A stretch of 8,478 bases of DNA from positions 1-8,478 of the forward strand of contig JAUXJB010000056.1 of NCBI GenBank assembly GCA_030624945.1, written 5' to 3'. This DNA is from Deltaproteobacteria bacterium (lineage in GTDB: Bacteria > Myxococcota_A > UBA9160 > SZUA-336). Made by a program: the position numbers and the translations under genes. The notes beneath the pieces are model-generated. The model did no database searches. It had not been told where the DNA came from and worked only from the letters and a program-made list of their open reading frames with translations. The number at the start of each line of letters is the position of its first letter. Positions within the stretch are counted from its first letter, which is position 1. Positions 1 through 6,625 of the stretch are shown piece after piece.

Positions 1-527
<527 letters not shown>

Positions 528-529
528 CT

Positions 530-537
530 GAGGGAAG
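530..537 (+). promoter_or_regulatory. Ribosome binding site of mreC
   Basis: A purine-rich GAGGGAAG lies 9 nt before the GTG at 547. It supports the GTG as the mreC start, since no ATG in the frame lies close by. Confidence 0.6.
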
Positions 538-546
538 CCCTGACAA

Positions 547-1437
547 GTGAGCGATCTGCTGAGTCGCTTCCGGTACCCCCTCACCTACCTGCTGCTCTTC
601 GCGCTGTGCGTCATCAGCGTGGCTTCGCGGCAGGGCCCTGTGGACCTCGGGGTGGGCTCCCGCCTGCTGCTCCGGCTCACGCTGCCGCTGGGAGAGATGG
701 TCACCCTGCCCGTGCGGCAGGCGCGCGGCGTGTGGCGAGATTACGTGGCGCTCCTGGGCGTGCGCGGGGAGAACTCGGGCCTGCGCAGGGAGCTCAGCCG
801 CCTCGAGGAGGAGAACCTCCGGTACCGCGAGGCCATGGTGGGGGCCGAGCGCTTCAAGCGGCTGGCCGCGTTCCAGGCCCGGCGAGAGGTGCCCATGGTG
901 GCCGGCAATGTCATCGCTCAGGATCTGTCCCGCTGGTTCCAGTCCGTGATCATCGATCAGGGAAAGGATGCGGGCATCCGCGCGGGCATGCCCGTCATCA
1001 GCGGCGCGGGCGTCGTCGGCGTGATCGCCGGGACCACCGCGACGGCCTCCAAGGTGCTGCTCATGATCGATCTGCAGAGCCGGGTGGACGCGTACGTCCA
1101 GCGCTCGCGCGCTCGCGGGACGGTCCGCGGTAGATCCGAGGAGGCGTGCGAGCTCGATTACGTGCTGCGCGAGGAGGACGTCCGGGAAGGCGACCAGCTG
1201 CTCACCTCGGGGCTCGGCGCCGTCTATCCCAAGGGTCTGCTGGTGGGCACCGTGTCCCACATCGAGCGCAAGCCCTACGGCCTCTTCCAGACGGTGCAGG
1301 TCGATCCCGCCGTCGACTTCCGCAATCTCGAGGAGGTCTTCGTGATCCTGGAGGAGCGCGAGCTGCCGGCGGACGCGGACTTCAGCGGACCAGACGAGGA
1401 ACTCTGGGGGCTCGCTGCAGAGAGCGGTGACGGATGA
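547..1437 (+). CDS. mreC: Rod shape-determining protein MreC
   Basis: MreC is a bitopic inner-membrane protein whose periplasmic part binds and activates PBP2-RodA and links it to MreB through MreD. The 296-residue product has a short cytoplasmic N-terminus, one membrane segment at about residues 10-27, a predicted coiled coil at about 75-108 (charged and leucine-rich, with SRLEEENLRYRE), then the beta-rich MreC domain. Family motifs include the QDLSRWFQSVIIDQGKDAGI region (125-144), GMPVISGAGVVGVI (147-160), LLTSGLGAVYPKGLLVGTV (218-236) and a QVDPAVDF segment near 251-258. An acidic tail (about 269-296) follows and is probably disordered. The length is normal for the family. The start is GTG with a good ribosome binding site. 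The stop overlaps the mreD start by 4 nt (ATGA), a sign of translational coupling. Confidence 0.96.
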   Translation: MSDLLSRFRYPLTYLLLFALCVISVASRQGPVDLGVGSRLLLRLTLPLGEMVTLPVRQARGVWRDYVALLGVRGENSGLRRELSRLEEENLRYREAMVGAERFKRLAAFQARREVPMVAGNVIAQDLSRWFQSVIIDQGKDAGIRAGMPVISGAGVVGVIAGTTATASKVLLMIDLQSRVDAYVQRSRARGTVRGRSEEACELDYVLREEDVREGDQLLTSGLGAVYPKGLLVGTVSHIERKPYGLFQTVQVDPAVDFRNLEEVFVILEERELPADADFSGPDEELWGLAAESGDG

Positions 1438-1961
1438 AGGCCGTGGCCAAGCTGGCCGGCGTGGGCCTGGCTCTGGTTCTCGTCCAGCTCCTGATCGCGG
1501 CCGCGCTGCCACCGCAGATCCGGCCCGACCTCGTCCTGATGTTCGCCCTGGCTCTGGGCCTGCGGGGCGGAACGCGGAGGCTGCTCCTGGCCTTCGCCCT
1601 GGGCTTTCTCGTCGATGTGTTCTCCGGCTCGCCTCCGGGGCTCTTCGCCCTGCTGTGCGGTACGGCCTGCGCGGTCACGCGGGGTGTCGACCGGGCCCTG
1701 TACCTGCGGGCTCCCGTACCCTGGGCTGCCTACGTGGCCGGCTACACCTTGGTCGACGGCCTGCTCCTGGGGCTGATACTGCGCGTCCTGCTGCCCGAAA
1801 GCGCCCTGGGCTGGTGGGCGCTCTTGAGTCGCCTGCCCGGTGAGGTCCTGCTGACGGCACTCGCAGCCGGCCCGTTCCTGATCTTGTTCCTGCGCCTCGA
1901 CGTCGATGCGGAACCCGACGGTCGGCGTGCCGGCCTCGGACTCATCGGCACCCGGCTGTGA
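1434..1961 (+). CDS. mreD: Rod shape-determining protein MreD
   Basis: MreD is a small polytopic inner-membrane protein of the elongasome that works with MreC and PBP2-RodA. The 175-residue product is almost entirely hydrophobic, with about five membrane segments (roughly residues 5-26, 32-46, 49-81, 97-119 and 136-154). It shows the family hallmarks of a Pro-Asp-Leu at 31-33 after the first helix and a GFLVDVFSGSPPG stretch (57-69), in which Asp61 and the following Ser/Gly are typical. The short tail after residue 155 is charged. The ATG at 1434 lies inside the end of mreC (4-nt overlap), and the TGA at its own end overlaps the mrdA GTG, so all three genes look coupled. Sequence identity in this family is usually low; the assignment rests on topology, motifs and position between mreC and mrdA. 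Confidence 0.93.
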   Translation: MKAVAKLAGVGLALVLVQLLIAAALPPQIRPDLVLMFALALGLRGGTRRLLLAFALGFLVDVFSGSPPGLFALLCGTACAVTRGVDRALYLRAPVPWAAYVAGYTLVDGLLLGLILRVLLPESALGWWALLSRLPGEVLLTALAAGPFLILFLRLDVDAEPDGRRAGLGLIGTRL

Positions 1962-3817
1962 GCCAGCTCTCCGGATCCGGCTCCCCGGTCGACCGCTTCG
2001 TCGAGAGTCGCCTGACGGCGGCGGCGTTCGCGATTGCCGCGGTCTGGCTGATCCTCGTCGCTCGCCTCTTCTACCTGCAGGTGCTGGAAGGCGACCGCTA
2101 CCTGATCTCCGCCGAGCGAAACAGCGTGCGGACCCACCGTGTCATGGCGCCCCGCGGAATGATCTTGGACAGATCGGGCCGCATCCTGGTCGATTCTCGC
2201 CCCAGCTTCGACGTCCTGGTGGTGCCCCACGAGGCGACCGACCTCCCGCTCACGCTCGGACGGATCGCGGGCCTGATCGGGTCCCGGCCGGAAGCTCTGC
2301 GAGAGGCGCTGGGGAGCCCGAGGGGACGCGAGCGATTCGCCGCCCGACCCGTGGCGCACGACCTGGCGTGGCAAAGCATCGCGCGCGTCGAGTCCCGGCT
2401 GTGGGCGCTCGCGGGTGTCCTGACACAGGCGACTCCCGTCCGCTCCTATCGCTACGGCTCGTCCGCGGCGCACGTACTGGGGTGGCTCGGCGAGGTCGAC
2501 AGGGAGCAGCTCAGGCAACGCGCGTTCCAGGGCTACCGCCAGGGAGACGTGATCGGCCGGGAAGGCGTCGAGCGCCTGCTGGACCGCGAGCTCCGCGGGC
2601 GAGCGGGCGGGCGAAACGTGCTGGTCGATGCGCACGGGCGTGAGCTCGAGCGGCTCGACGCCATCGAAGCGCAGCCGGGCCGCAACGTCGTCTTGACCCT
2701 GGATCACCGTCTCCAGCAGACGGCCGAGGCGGCGCTGGCGAGGACGGGGCATTCCGGAGCCGTCGTCGCCCTGGACCCCCGTAACGGAGAGGTCCTGGTG
2801 CTGGTGAGTCTTGCGGCGTTCGACCCCAACGACTTTGCCGTCGGGATCGATCGGGCCCGCTGGCAATTGCTCAGAGAGGATCCCGAGACTCCCCTTCACA
2901 ACCGGGCCTTGCAGGGAATGTATCCCCCGGGGTCGACCTACAAGGTGGTCACGGCCCTGGCGGGTCTCGAGGCGGGAGTCATCACGCCGGAGGAGACCGT
3001 GAACTGCACGGGTTCTTATCGGCTCGGGCGCCGCCGCTACCGCTGCTGGAAGCGCGAGGGACACGGCCTGGTCGATCTGCACCGGGCGATCGTGGAGTCC
3101 TGCGACGTCTACTTCTATACGCTCAGCGAGTTGCTCGGCATCGATCGTCTGGGCTACTACGCTCGCGCGCTCGGACTCGGCGTACCCACGGGAATCGATC
3201 TGCGCGGCGAGTCGGCAGGCCTGGTTCCGACACCGGCGTGGAAGCAGCGTCGTTTCGGAGAGCCGTGGGTCGGGGGTGAGACGGTCTCCGTGGGCATCGG
3301 CCAGGGCTTCAATCTGTGGACACCGATCCAGCTGGCGAGCACGTACGCGGCGATCGCGCGAGGCGGCACCCGCTATCGCCCGTTCGTGGTGAAGCGAATC
3401 GAAGACTCGCACGGCAGACTGGTCGAAGAGAGAGTCCCGGCTCCGCAGAGCGACGTCGCCATCTCGCGAGAGTCGCTGGAGTTTGTGAGAGACGCCTTGC
3501 TGGACGTCGTCCAGGATCCGCACGGGACCGGTTACATCATGCGCGGGCTGCCCGGTGGCGTGAAGGCGGCCGGCAAGACCGGAACCGCGCAGGTGGTCGC
3601 GCTGGCCAAGGATCCGCCCCCGGCTGAGGAGGACATTCCCGAGGAGCTGCGCGACCACGCCTGGTTCGTGACCTACGTCCCCGACGACGATCCACGCATC
3701 GTCGTCGGCGTGCTGGTCGAGCACGGCGGTCACGGGGGTACCGCGGCCGCGCCGATCGCACGCGAGGTCGTGGTGGAGTTTCTCGAGCGCGAGGCCGAGC
3801 TGTATGCCCGGAATTGA
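1958..3817 (+). CDS. mrdA: Penicillin-binding protein 2 (elongation transpeptidase)
   Basis: PBP2 is the class B penicillin-binding protein that cross-links new lateral-wall peptidoglycan in the periplasm, working with RodA. The 619-residue product has one N-terminal membrane anchor (about 20-40), then the pedestal region with the NSVRTHRVMAPRGMILDRSG signature (55-74), then the transpeptidase domain. The catalytic motifs are all present: SxxK as S326-T-Y-K329 in YPPGSTYK, the second motif as S381-C-D383 (PBP2 enzymes commonly have Asp here), and K540-T-G542 in AGKTGTAQ. C350, C363, H369 and C382 surround the active-site region and resemble a known PBP2 zinc site. The start is GTG at 1958, overlapping the mreD stop by 4 nt, with no convincing ribosome binding site of its own, so translation is probably coupled. 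The C-terminus overlaps rodA by 14 nt. Length is typical for the family and the gene appears intact. Confidence 0.97.
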   Translation: MSQLSGSGSPVDRFVESRLTAAAFAIAAVWLILVARLFYLQVLEGDRYLISAERNSVRTHRVMAPRGMILDRSGRILVDSRPSFDVLVVPHEATDLPLTLGRIAGLIGSRPEALREALGSPRGRERFAARPVAHDLAWQSIARVESRLWALAGVLTQATPVRSYRYGSSAAHVLGWLGEVDREQLRQRAFQGYRQGDVIGREGVERLLDRELRGRAGGRNVLVDAHGRELERLDAIEAQPGRNVVLTLDHRLQQTAEAALARTGHSGAVVALDPRNGEVLVLVSLAAFDPNDFAVGIDRARWQLLREDPETPLHNRALQGMYPPGSTYKVVTALAGLEAGVITPEETVNCTGSYRLGRRRYRCWKREGHGLVDLHRAIVESCDVYFYTLSELLGIDRLGYYARALGLGVPTGIDLRGESAGLVPTPAWKQRRFGEPWVGGETVSVGIGQGFNLWTPIQLASTYAAIARGGTRYRPFVVKRIEDSHGRLVEERVPAPQSDVAISRESLEFVRDALLDVVQDPHGTGYIMRGLPGGVKAAGKTGTAQVVALAKDPPPAEEDIPEELRDHAWFVTYVPDDDPRIVVGVLVEHGGHGGTAAAPIAREVVVEFLEREAELYARN

Positions 3818-4910
3818 TCGCAGGCTGATCCAGCACTTCGAGTGGCCGCTCTTTGGCATGGTCTTGCTGCTCGGTGTGATCGGAGTCGTCAACCTGATCT
3901 CGGCTGCGCCCGGGTCGGGCGCGGGCATTCCGGCGACGGCATGGCGCCAGCTGCTCTGGCTCGGGGTGGGCGTGGCCTTGCTGCTCGCCTGCCTCGTTCC
4001 CGACTACCGCATCCTGGAACGACTGGCGATCCCGGCCTACGTCGCGTGTATCGCGGCGCTGATTGCGGTGCTGTTCTTCGGTCCCATCATCAACGGAACG
4101 CAGCGCTGGCTACCGATCTTTGGCCTGCGGGTGCAGCCGTCCGAGATCACCAAGGTGGCCGTGTTTCTCGTTCTGGCCCGTGTACTACAGCGACGCCCCT
4201 CGAACCGCGAGATCGGCCTTCCCGATCTTCTCGGTCCCCTCGCACTGGTCGCCCTGCCCGCGATCTTGATCTTGCGCCAGCCCGATCTGGGGACGGCCAT
4301 GCTGCTCGTCCTGGTGGCGGGCAGCTACCTGTTGGTGTCGCCCACGCCGGTGCGCTTGCTGACTTCGCTCGGCGTGGGAGCCCTCGCCGCCGCAGCCGCC
4401 GGCTGGTTCTTCGTACTTCGCGACTACCAGAAGGAGCGCCTCCTCACCTTCCTCGATCCCGAGCAGGATCCGCTGGGAGCGGCCTACCACTCCATCCAGA
4501 GTCAGATCGCGGTGGGGTCGGGGGGGCTGTTCGGGCGCGGCTTCCTGCAGGGGCCGCAGAGCCAGCTCGATTTCCTACCCGAGCAGCAGACGGACTTCGT
4601 GTTCTCGGTACTCGGTGAGGAATGGGGATTCCTGGGCGCGTGCTTCGTGCTGGCGCTCTACCTCGGGGTCATGATCCGGGGGCTGATGATCGCCCACGCC
4701 TCGAAGGACCAGCACGGGGCCTACCTGGTGTTCGGCGTCGTGGCGCTGTTCTTCTGGCCCATCGCGATCAACGTGGCGATGGTTCTGAACCTGTTCCCGG
4801 TGGTGGGGATCTCGCTGCCCATGCTCTCTTACGGCGGGTCCTCGCTGCTGACCTGCATGATCGCCGTCGGGCTCGCGATGAACGTGTCGATGCGGCGTTA
4901 CGTGTTCTGA
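3804..4910 (+). CDS. rodA: Peptidoglycan glycosyltransferase RodA (SEDS family)
   Basis: RodA polymerises lipid II into glycan strands for the lateral wall, in complex with PBP2. The 368-residue product has about ten hydrophobic segments, as expected for SEDS proteins. Conserved motifs seen are INGTQRWLPI (96-105), QPSEITKVAVF (111-121), LRQPDLGTA (157-165), the large extracytoplasmic loop with DFLPEQQTDFVFSVLGEEWGF (256-276), and GISLPMLSYGGSS (335-347). Asp264 in the EQQTDF motif corresponds to the catalytic Asp of characterised RodA proteins. The 335-347 motif is the SEDS signature; position directly after mrdA and length favour RodA over FtsW. The ATG at 3804 lies inside the end of mrdA, a 14-nt overlap that implies coupled synthesis of the two partner enzymes. 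Confidence 0.96.
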   Translation: MPGIDRRLIQHFEWPLFGMVLLLGVIGVVNLISAAPGSGAGIPATAWRQLLWLGVGVALLLACLVPDYRILERLAIPAYVACIAALIAVLFFGPIINGTQRWLPIFGLRVQPSEITKVAVFLVLARVLQRRPSNREIGLPDLLGPLALVALPAILILRQPDLGTAMLLVLVAGSYLLVSPTPVRLLTSLGVGALAAAAAGWFFVLRDYQKERLLTFLDPEQDPLGAAYHSIQSQIAVGSGGLFGRGFLQGPQSQLDFLPEQQTDFVFSVLGEEWGFLGACFVLALYLGVMIRGLMIAHASKDQHGAYLVFGVVALFFWPIAINVAMVLNLFPVVGISLPMLSYGGSSLLTCMIAVGLAMNVSMRRYVF

Positions 4911-4927
4911 GGACCTACGATTCCGCA

Positions 4928-5626
4928 ATGGCTGACGGGCGACCCACGCGGATCGGAGCTTTCTTCGACGTCGACAAGACCATTCTCTCCGAGAACTCGG
5001 CCACGTTGTATCTGAAGGCGCTCTATCGGCGCGGGGAGATCGACTGGAAGGATCTGATCACGAACCTCGGCTCCTATCTTCGCTACCGATTGAACCTGCT
5101 GGACCTGGAGCGCTGGATTGCGAACGCGGTGATCCACTTCAAGGGGCGCAGCGTCAGGTCGATGGAGCGCGAGTGGGAGCAGCTCTTCGAAGGCTACATG
5201 CAGCGGACGATCTACGCCGAGGCCGTCGAGCTGATCGATCATCACCTGAAGGAGAAGCACGTGGTCGCGCTGGTGTCGGGCGCCACGCGGCTCGTGACCC
5301 AGCCTCTGGCCGAGTACCTGGGCGTGGAGCACAGCGTGTACACACAGATGGAGGTGAAGGACGGCATCTTCACGGGTCGGGTCGTGCAGCCGATCTGCTT
5401 CGGCGAGGGCAAGATCTACTGGCTCCAGCAGCTGATCGAACGCGAAGAAGTCGACCTGGCGCGCAGCTACTTCTACACGGATTCCATCACCGACGTGCCG
5501 CTCCTCGACCTCGTGGGCCACCCCGTCGTCGTGAACCCGGACGCGCTCCTCTACCGCCAGGCCCGCCGCCGGCGCTGGCCCGTCCGCTACTTCCGCGCCC
5601 CCCGCTCAGCAGGCACACCCGCCTAG
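4928..5626 (+). CDS. HAD-IB family phosphatase (SerB-like fold), substrate unknown
   Basis: This 232-residue protein has all four motifs of the haloacid dehalogenase superfamily: motif I FFDVDKTIL with nucleophile Asp14 and acid/base Asp16, motif II Ser117 in ALVSGAT, motif III Lys162 in FGEGK, and motif IV Asp185/Asp189 in YTDSITDVPLL. The helical cap between motifs I and II (about 20-110) places it in subclass IB, like phosphoserine phosphatase and the CicA-type hydrolases. It has no signal peptide, so it should be cytoplasmic. The C-terminal tail after residue 211 is rich in arginine. The start chosen is the ATG 17 nt after the rodA stop, because motif I then sits near the N-terminus; GAGGA at 4909-4913 is a somewhat distant ribosome binding site. 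It probably ends the elongasome transcript. A role in lipid or precursor dephosphorylation is possible, but the sequence does not fix the substrate. Confidence 0.9.
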   Translation: MADGRPTRIGAFFDVDKTILSENSATLYLKALYRRGEIDWKDLITNLGSYLRYRLNLLDLERWIANAVIHFKGRSVRSMEREWEQLFEGYMQRTIYAEAVELIDHHLKEKHVVALVSGATRLVTQPLAEYLGVEHSVYTQMEVKDGIFTGRVVQPICFGEGKIYWLQQLIEREEVDLARSYFYTDSITDVPLLDLVGHPVVVNPDALLYRQARRRRWPVRYFRAPRSAGTPA

Positions 5627-5640
5627 CCTGCATGCTGCAA

Positions 5641-5659
5641 GCTCCGCTGAAAGCGGAGC
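5641..5659. terminator. Perfect 8-bp hairpin, possible bidirectional terminator
   Basis: GCTCCGCT and AGCGGAGC pair perfectly around a 3-nt loop (GAA), 14 nt after the phosphatase stop. A terminator role fits the position between convergent genes, but no T-tract follows, so it could equally be a transcript-stabilising hairpin or part of a repeat. Confidence 0.4.
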
Positions 5660-5668
5660 GCGCAGTGA

Positions 5669-5681
5669 AGGCCGCAGGCCT
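5669..5681. repeat. Short 5-bp inverted repeat
   Basis: AGGCC and GGCCT flank a 3-nt loop. It is weak on its own and notable only because it lies between two stronger hairpins in the same 131-bp gap. Confidence 0.3.
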
Positions 5682-5694
5682 GAGCGAAGGTGGG

Positions 5695-5718
5695 TGGCGC
5701 GCGGCCGCCCGCGCGCCA
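5695..5718. terminator. Perfect 10-bp GC-rich hairpin, possible terminator or repeat unit
   Basis: TGGCGCGCGG (5695-5704) and CCGCGCGCCA (5709-5718) are exact reverse complements separated by 4 nt (CCGC). The stem is almost all G-C and should be very stable in RNA from either strand. It lies 40 nt beyond the thioredoxin stop as read on the minus strand. No T-run follows in either direction. Confidence 0.45.
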
Positions 5719-5757
5719 GGTACCACATGGCAGGCGGCCGTCCGCGCCGGATTTAGG

Positions 5758-6081
5758 CTAGATCAAGGCCTCGATCTGCTCCTGGATCTTGGCCTTTGGC
5801 TGGTTCCCGACCATGGAGGCCTTTACCTCTCCGCCCACGATGAAGAGCAAGGTGGGCAGGGCGCGGATCTGCAGCTTGGCTGCGATCTGCGTGTTGGCAT
5901 CGGCGTCCACCTTGGCCACGCGCAGCCGATCGCCATACTCGTCGGCGAGTTCCTTGATCACGGGGGCCAGCTGGCGGCAGGGAGCACACCACTCCGCCCA
6001 GAAGTCGATCAGTACAGGCTGGTCCGAATTCAGCACTTCCTCTTCGAACGTCGCGTCGGTCACATCAAGAATCTTCGCCAC
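5758..6081 (-). CDS. trxA: Thioredoxin
   Basis: Thioredoxin is a cytoplasmic dithiol reductant that keeps protein cysteines reduced, recycled by thioredoxin reductase with NADPH. The 107-residue product is the standard single-domain length. It has the active site W31-C32-A33-P34-C35, the buried Asp26 typical of TrxA, and the cis-proline Pro76 in RALPTLL, followed by the usual FIVGGEV strand. Ala at the third active-site position (CAPC instead of the more common CGPC) is a common natural variant. The start is the GTG at 6081-6079: the family N-terminus begins there, and a strong GAGGAGA ribosome binding site (plus-strand 6088-6094) lies 6 nt upstream. The frame stays open further upstream, but that extension lies inside the preceding gene and shows no thioredoxin similarity. 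The gene overlaps the rhodanese-like gene by 17 nt and is probably co-transcribed with it. Confidence 0.96.
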   Translation of the reverse strand: MAKILDVTDATFEEEVLNSDQPVLIDFWAEWCAPCRQLAPVIKELADEYGDRLRVAKVDADANTQIAAKLQIRALPTLLFIVGGEVKASMVGNQPKAKIQEQIEALI

Positions 6082-6475
6082 GAATTGTCTCCTCGGTCTG
6101 GAGGGCGAGAGCATACAGGCCGCTCCGCTCCTCTGCATTCTTAGGGATGAATACGTAGACCGGATGGTTTCCCGCGCGCACCAGCGCCGCGGCAGAGCGG
6201 TGAGCCATGCGGCGATCCACGGCGACGACCAGTACCCCGCCCGCGGGCAGGTCCTGCGGCGCATTTGGAGCGCCCTCCTTGTGCGTCCAGCGGAAGCCAC
6301 CGGGTAGCTCTCCCGGCTGGTCGGCCCCGTCCGCCACCGCGTCGATCAGGCTGACCCGCGGATCGACGAGCAGCTTCGTGGCGGCCTCCATCTGGACTTC
6401 CTGGAAGGAGGCGGGAAACGGGGAGCAGGCCAGACACAGGGCGGCGGCCGCACCCCAGCATAGGAGACGTGCCAT
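6065..6475 (-). CDS. Exported rhodanese-like protein lacking the catalytic cysteine
   Basis: This 136-residue product begins with a signal-type N-terminus (MAR, then a hydrophobic run to about residue 16) ending in LCLACSPF. Cys17 could be a lipoprotein cysteine, but Cys at the -3 position makes the lipobox atypical, so a plain Sec signal is also possible. The mature part resembles a short rhodanese fold: VSLIDAVADG (41-50) at the first strand and LVVAVDRRMAHRSAAALVRAGNHPVYVF (82-109) at the active-site loop and following helix. In active rhodaneses that loop reads like C-R-S-G-x-R-S; here the aligned residue is Arg88 and the loop has no cysteine, so sulfur transfer is unlikely. The ATG at 6475 has no clear ribosome binding site. 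The 3' end overlaps the thioredoxin gene by 17 nt, suggesting coupled expression. The rhodanese assignment is by eye and moderate in certainty; a binding or redox-partner role is conjecture. Confidence 0.72.
   Translation of the reverse strand: MARLLCWGAAAALCLACSPFPASFQEVQMEAATKLLVDPRVSLIDAVADGADQPGELPGGFRWTHKEGAPNAPQDLPAGGVLVVAVDRRMAHRSAAALVRAGNHPVYVFIPKNAEERSGLYALALQTEETIRGEDS
6088..6094 (-). promoter_or_regulatory. Ribosome binding site of thioredoxin gene
   Basis: GAGGAGA on the minus strand, 6 nt from the GTG start. It decides the start of the thioredoxin gene against longer in-frame options and lies inside the coding region of the upstream gene. Confidence 0.75.
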
Positions 6476-6482
6476 CGCCGCG

Positions 6483-6491
6483 AGAATAGCA
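6483..6491 (-). promoter_or_regulatory. Possible extended -10 box of the rhodanese-like/trxA pair
   Basis: On the minus strand TGCTATTCT fits an extended -10 (TGnTATnnT) 7 nt before the ATG at 6475. Transcription would then begin at or beside the start codon, giving a leaderless message, which would agree with the missing ribosome binding site. No good -35 box is visible, and the match is short. Confidence 0.2.
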
Positions 6492-6500
6492 GGTTGGTCG

Positions 6501-6540
6501 GAGTCGGCTCCGCAGGCGGCGAGTCGGGTCCGCTTGCCGG
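6501..6540. repeat. Imperfect tandem 20-bp repeat in divergent promoter region
   Basis: Two adjacent 20-base units (6501-6520 and 6521-6540) both begin GAGTCGG and share TCCGC at the same place; 15 of 20 positions match by direct comparison. The first unit overlaps a small inverted pair, CGGAG (6499-6503) and CTCCG (6508-6512). This could be a paired operator between the two divergent transcription units, or chance in GC-rich DNA. Confidence 0.3.
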
Positions 6541-6577
6541 AGTGGTCGAGGCGCGCCACCTTCAACCCCGAGGCCAC

Positions 6578-6603
6578 GGCAGGCGGCTCGGGAGCCGCCT
6601 GCC
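6578..6603. repeat. Perfect 11-bp inverted repeat in the leader of the macrodomain gene
   Basis: GGCAGGCGGCT (6578-6588) and AGCCGCCTGCC (6593-6603) are exact reverse complements around CGGG. The second arm ends 22 nt before the ATG of the macrodomain gene. In RNA this is a very stable hairpin just ahead of the ribosome binding site; in DNA it is a good dimeric-operator shape. No T-run follows, so an intrinsic terminator is unlikely. Confidence 0.6.
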
Positions 6604-6617
6604 AAGAGACGGTCCCC

Positions 6618-6623
6618 AGAGGA
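6618..6623 (+). promoter_or_regulatory. Ribosome binding site of macrodomain gene
   Basis: AGAGGA lies only 2 nt before the ATG at 6626 but 5 nt before the adjacent in-frame GTG at 6629. The spacing makes the GTG a serious alternative start that would remove just one residue. Confidence 0.5.
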
Positions 6624-6625
6624 AG

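Larger units (their letters stand above)
5627..5757. other. Convergent intergenic region with stacked hairpins
   Basis: These 131 bases separate the stop of the HAD phosphatase (+) from the stop of thioredoxin (-). No coding signal is seen. The stretch holds three perfect inverted repeats (listed separately) and a partial second copy of the GGCCGCCCGCG-type block around 5735-5748. It is bordered by a 7-bp inverted pair, CTAGCCT at 5623-5629 and AGGCTAG at 5755-5761. None of the hairpins is followed by a T-run on either strand, so this is not a textbook intrinsic terminator, although it sits exactly where a bidirectional one is expected. It may instead be a REP-like dispersed repeat. Confidence 0.6.

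Noticed and set aside
1742..3928. 728-codon open frame on the minus strand across mreD, mrdA and rodA
   Set aside because: It lies fully opposite genes with clear motifs, its product is low in recognisable domains and rich in Arg, Asp, His and Gln, and such long antisense frames are expected in GC-rich DNA.
4622..4927. Upstream in-frame extension of the HAD phosphatase into rodA
   Set aside because: The extension lies inside rodA in another frame and translates to an Arg/Gly/Ala-rich stretch; HAD motif I sits near the N-terminus when the ATG at 4928 is used.
6082..6300. 73-residue N-terminal extension of thioredoxin on the minus strand
   Set aside because: It overlaps the rhodanese-like gene in another frame, has no thioredoxin similarity, and the GTG at 6081 has a strong ribosome binding site and yields the canonical length.
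6494..6625. 44-residue N-terminal extension of the macrodomain protein from a TTG
   Set aside because: It covers the divergent promoter region and the palindrome, is Gly/Arg-rich and has no similarity; the domain's first strand begins at 6626.
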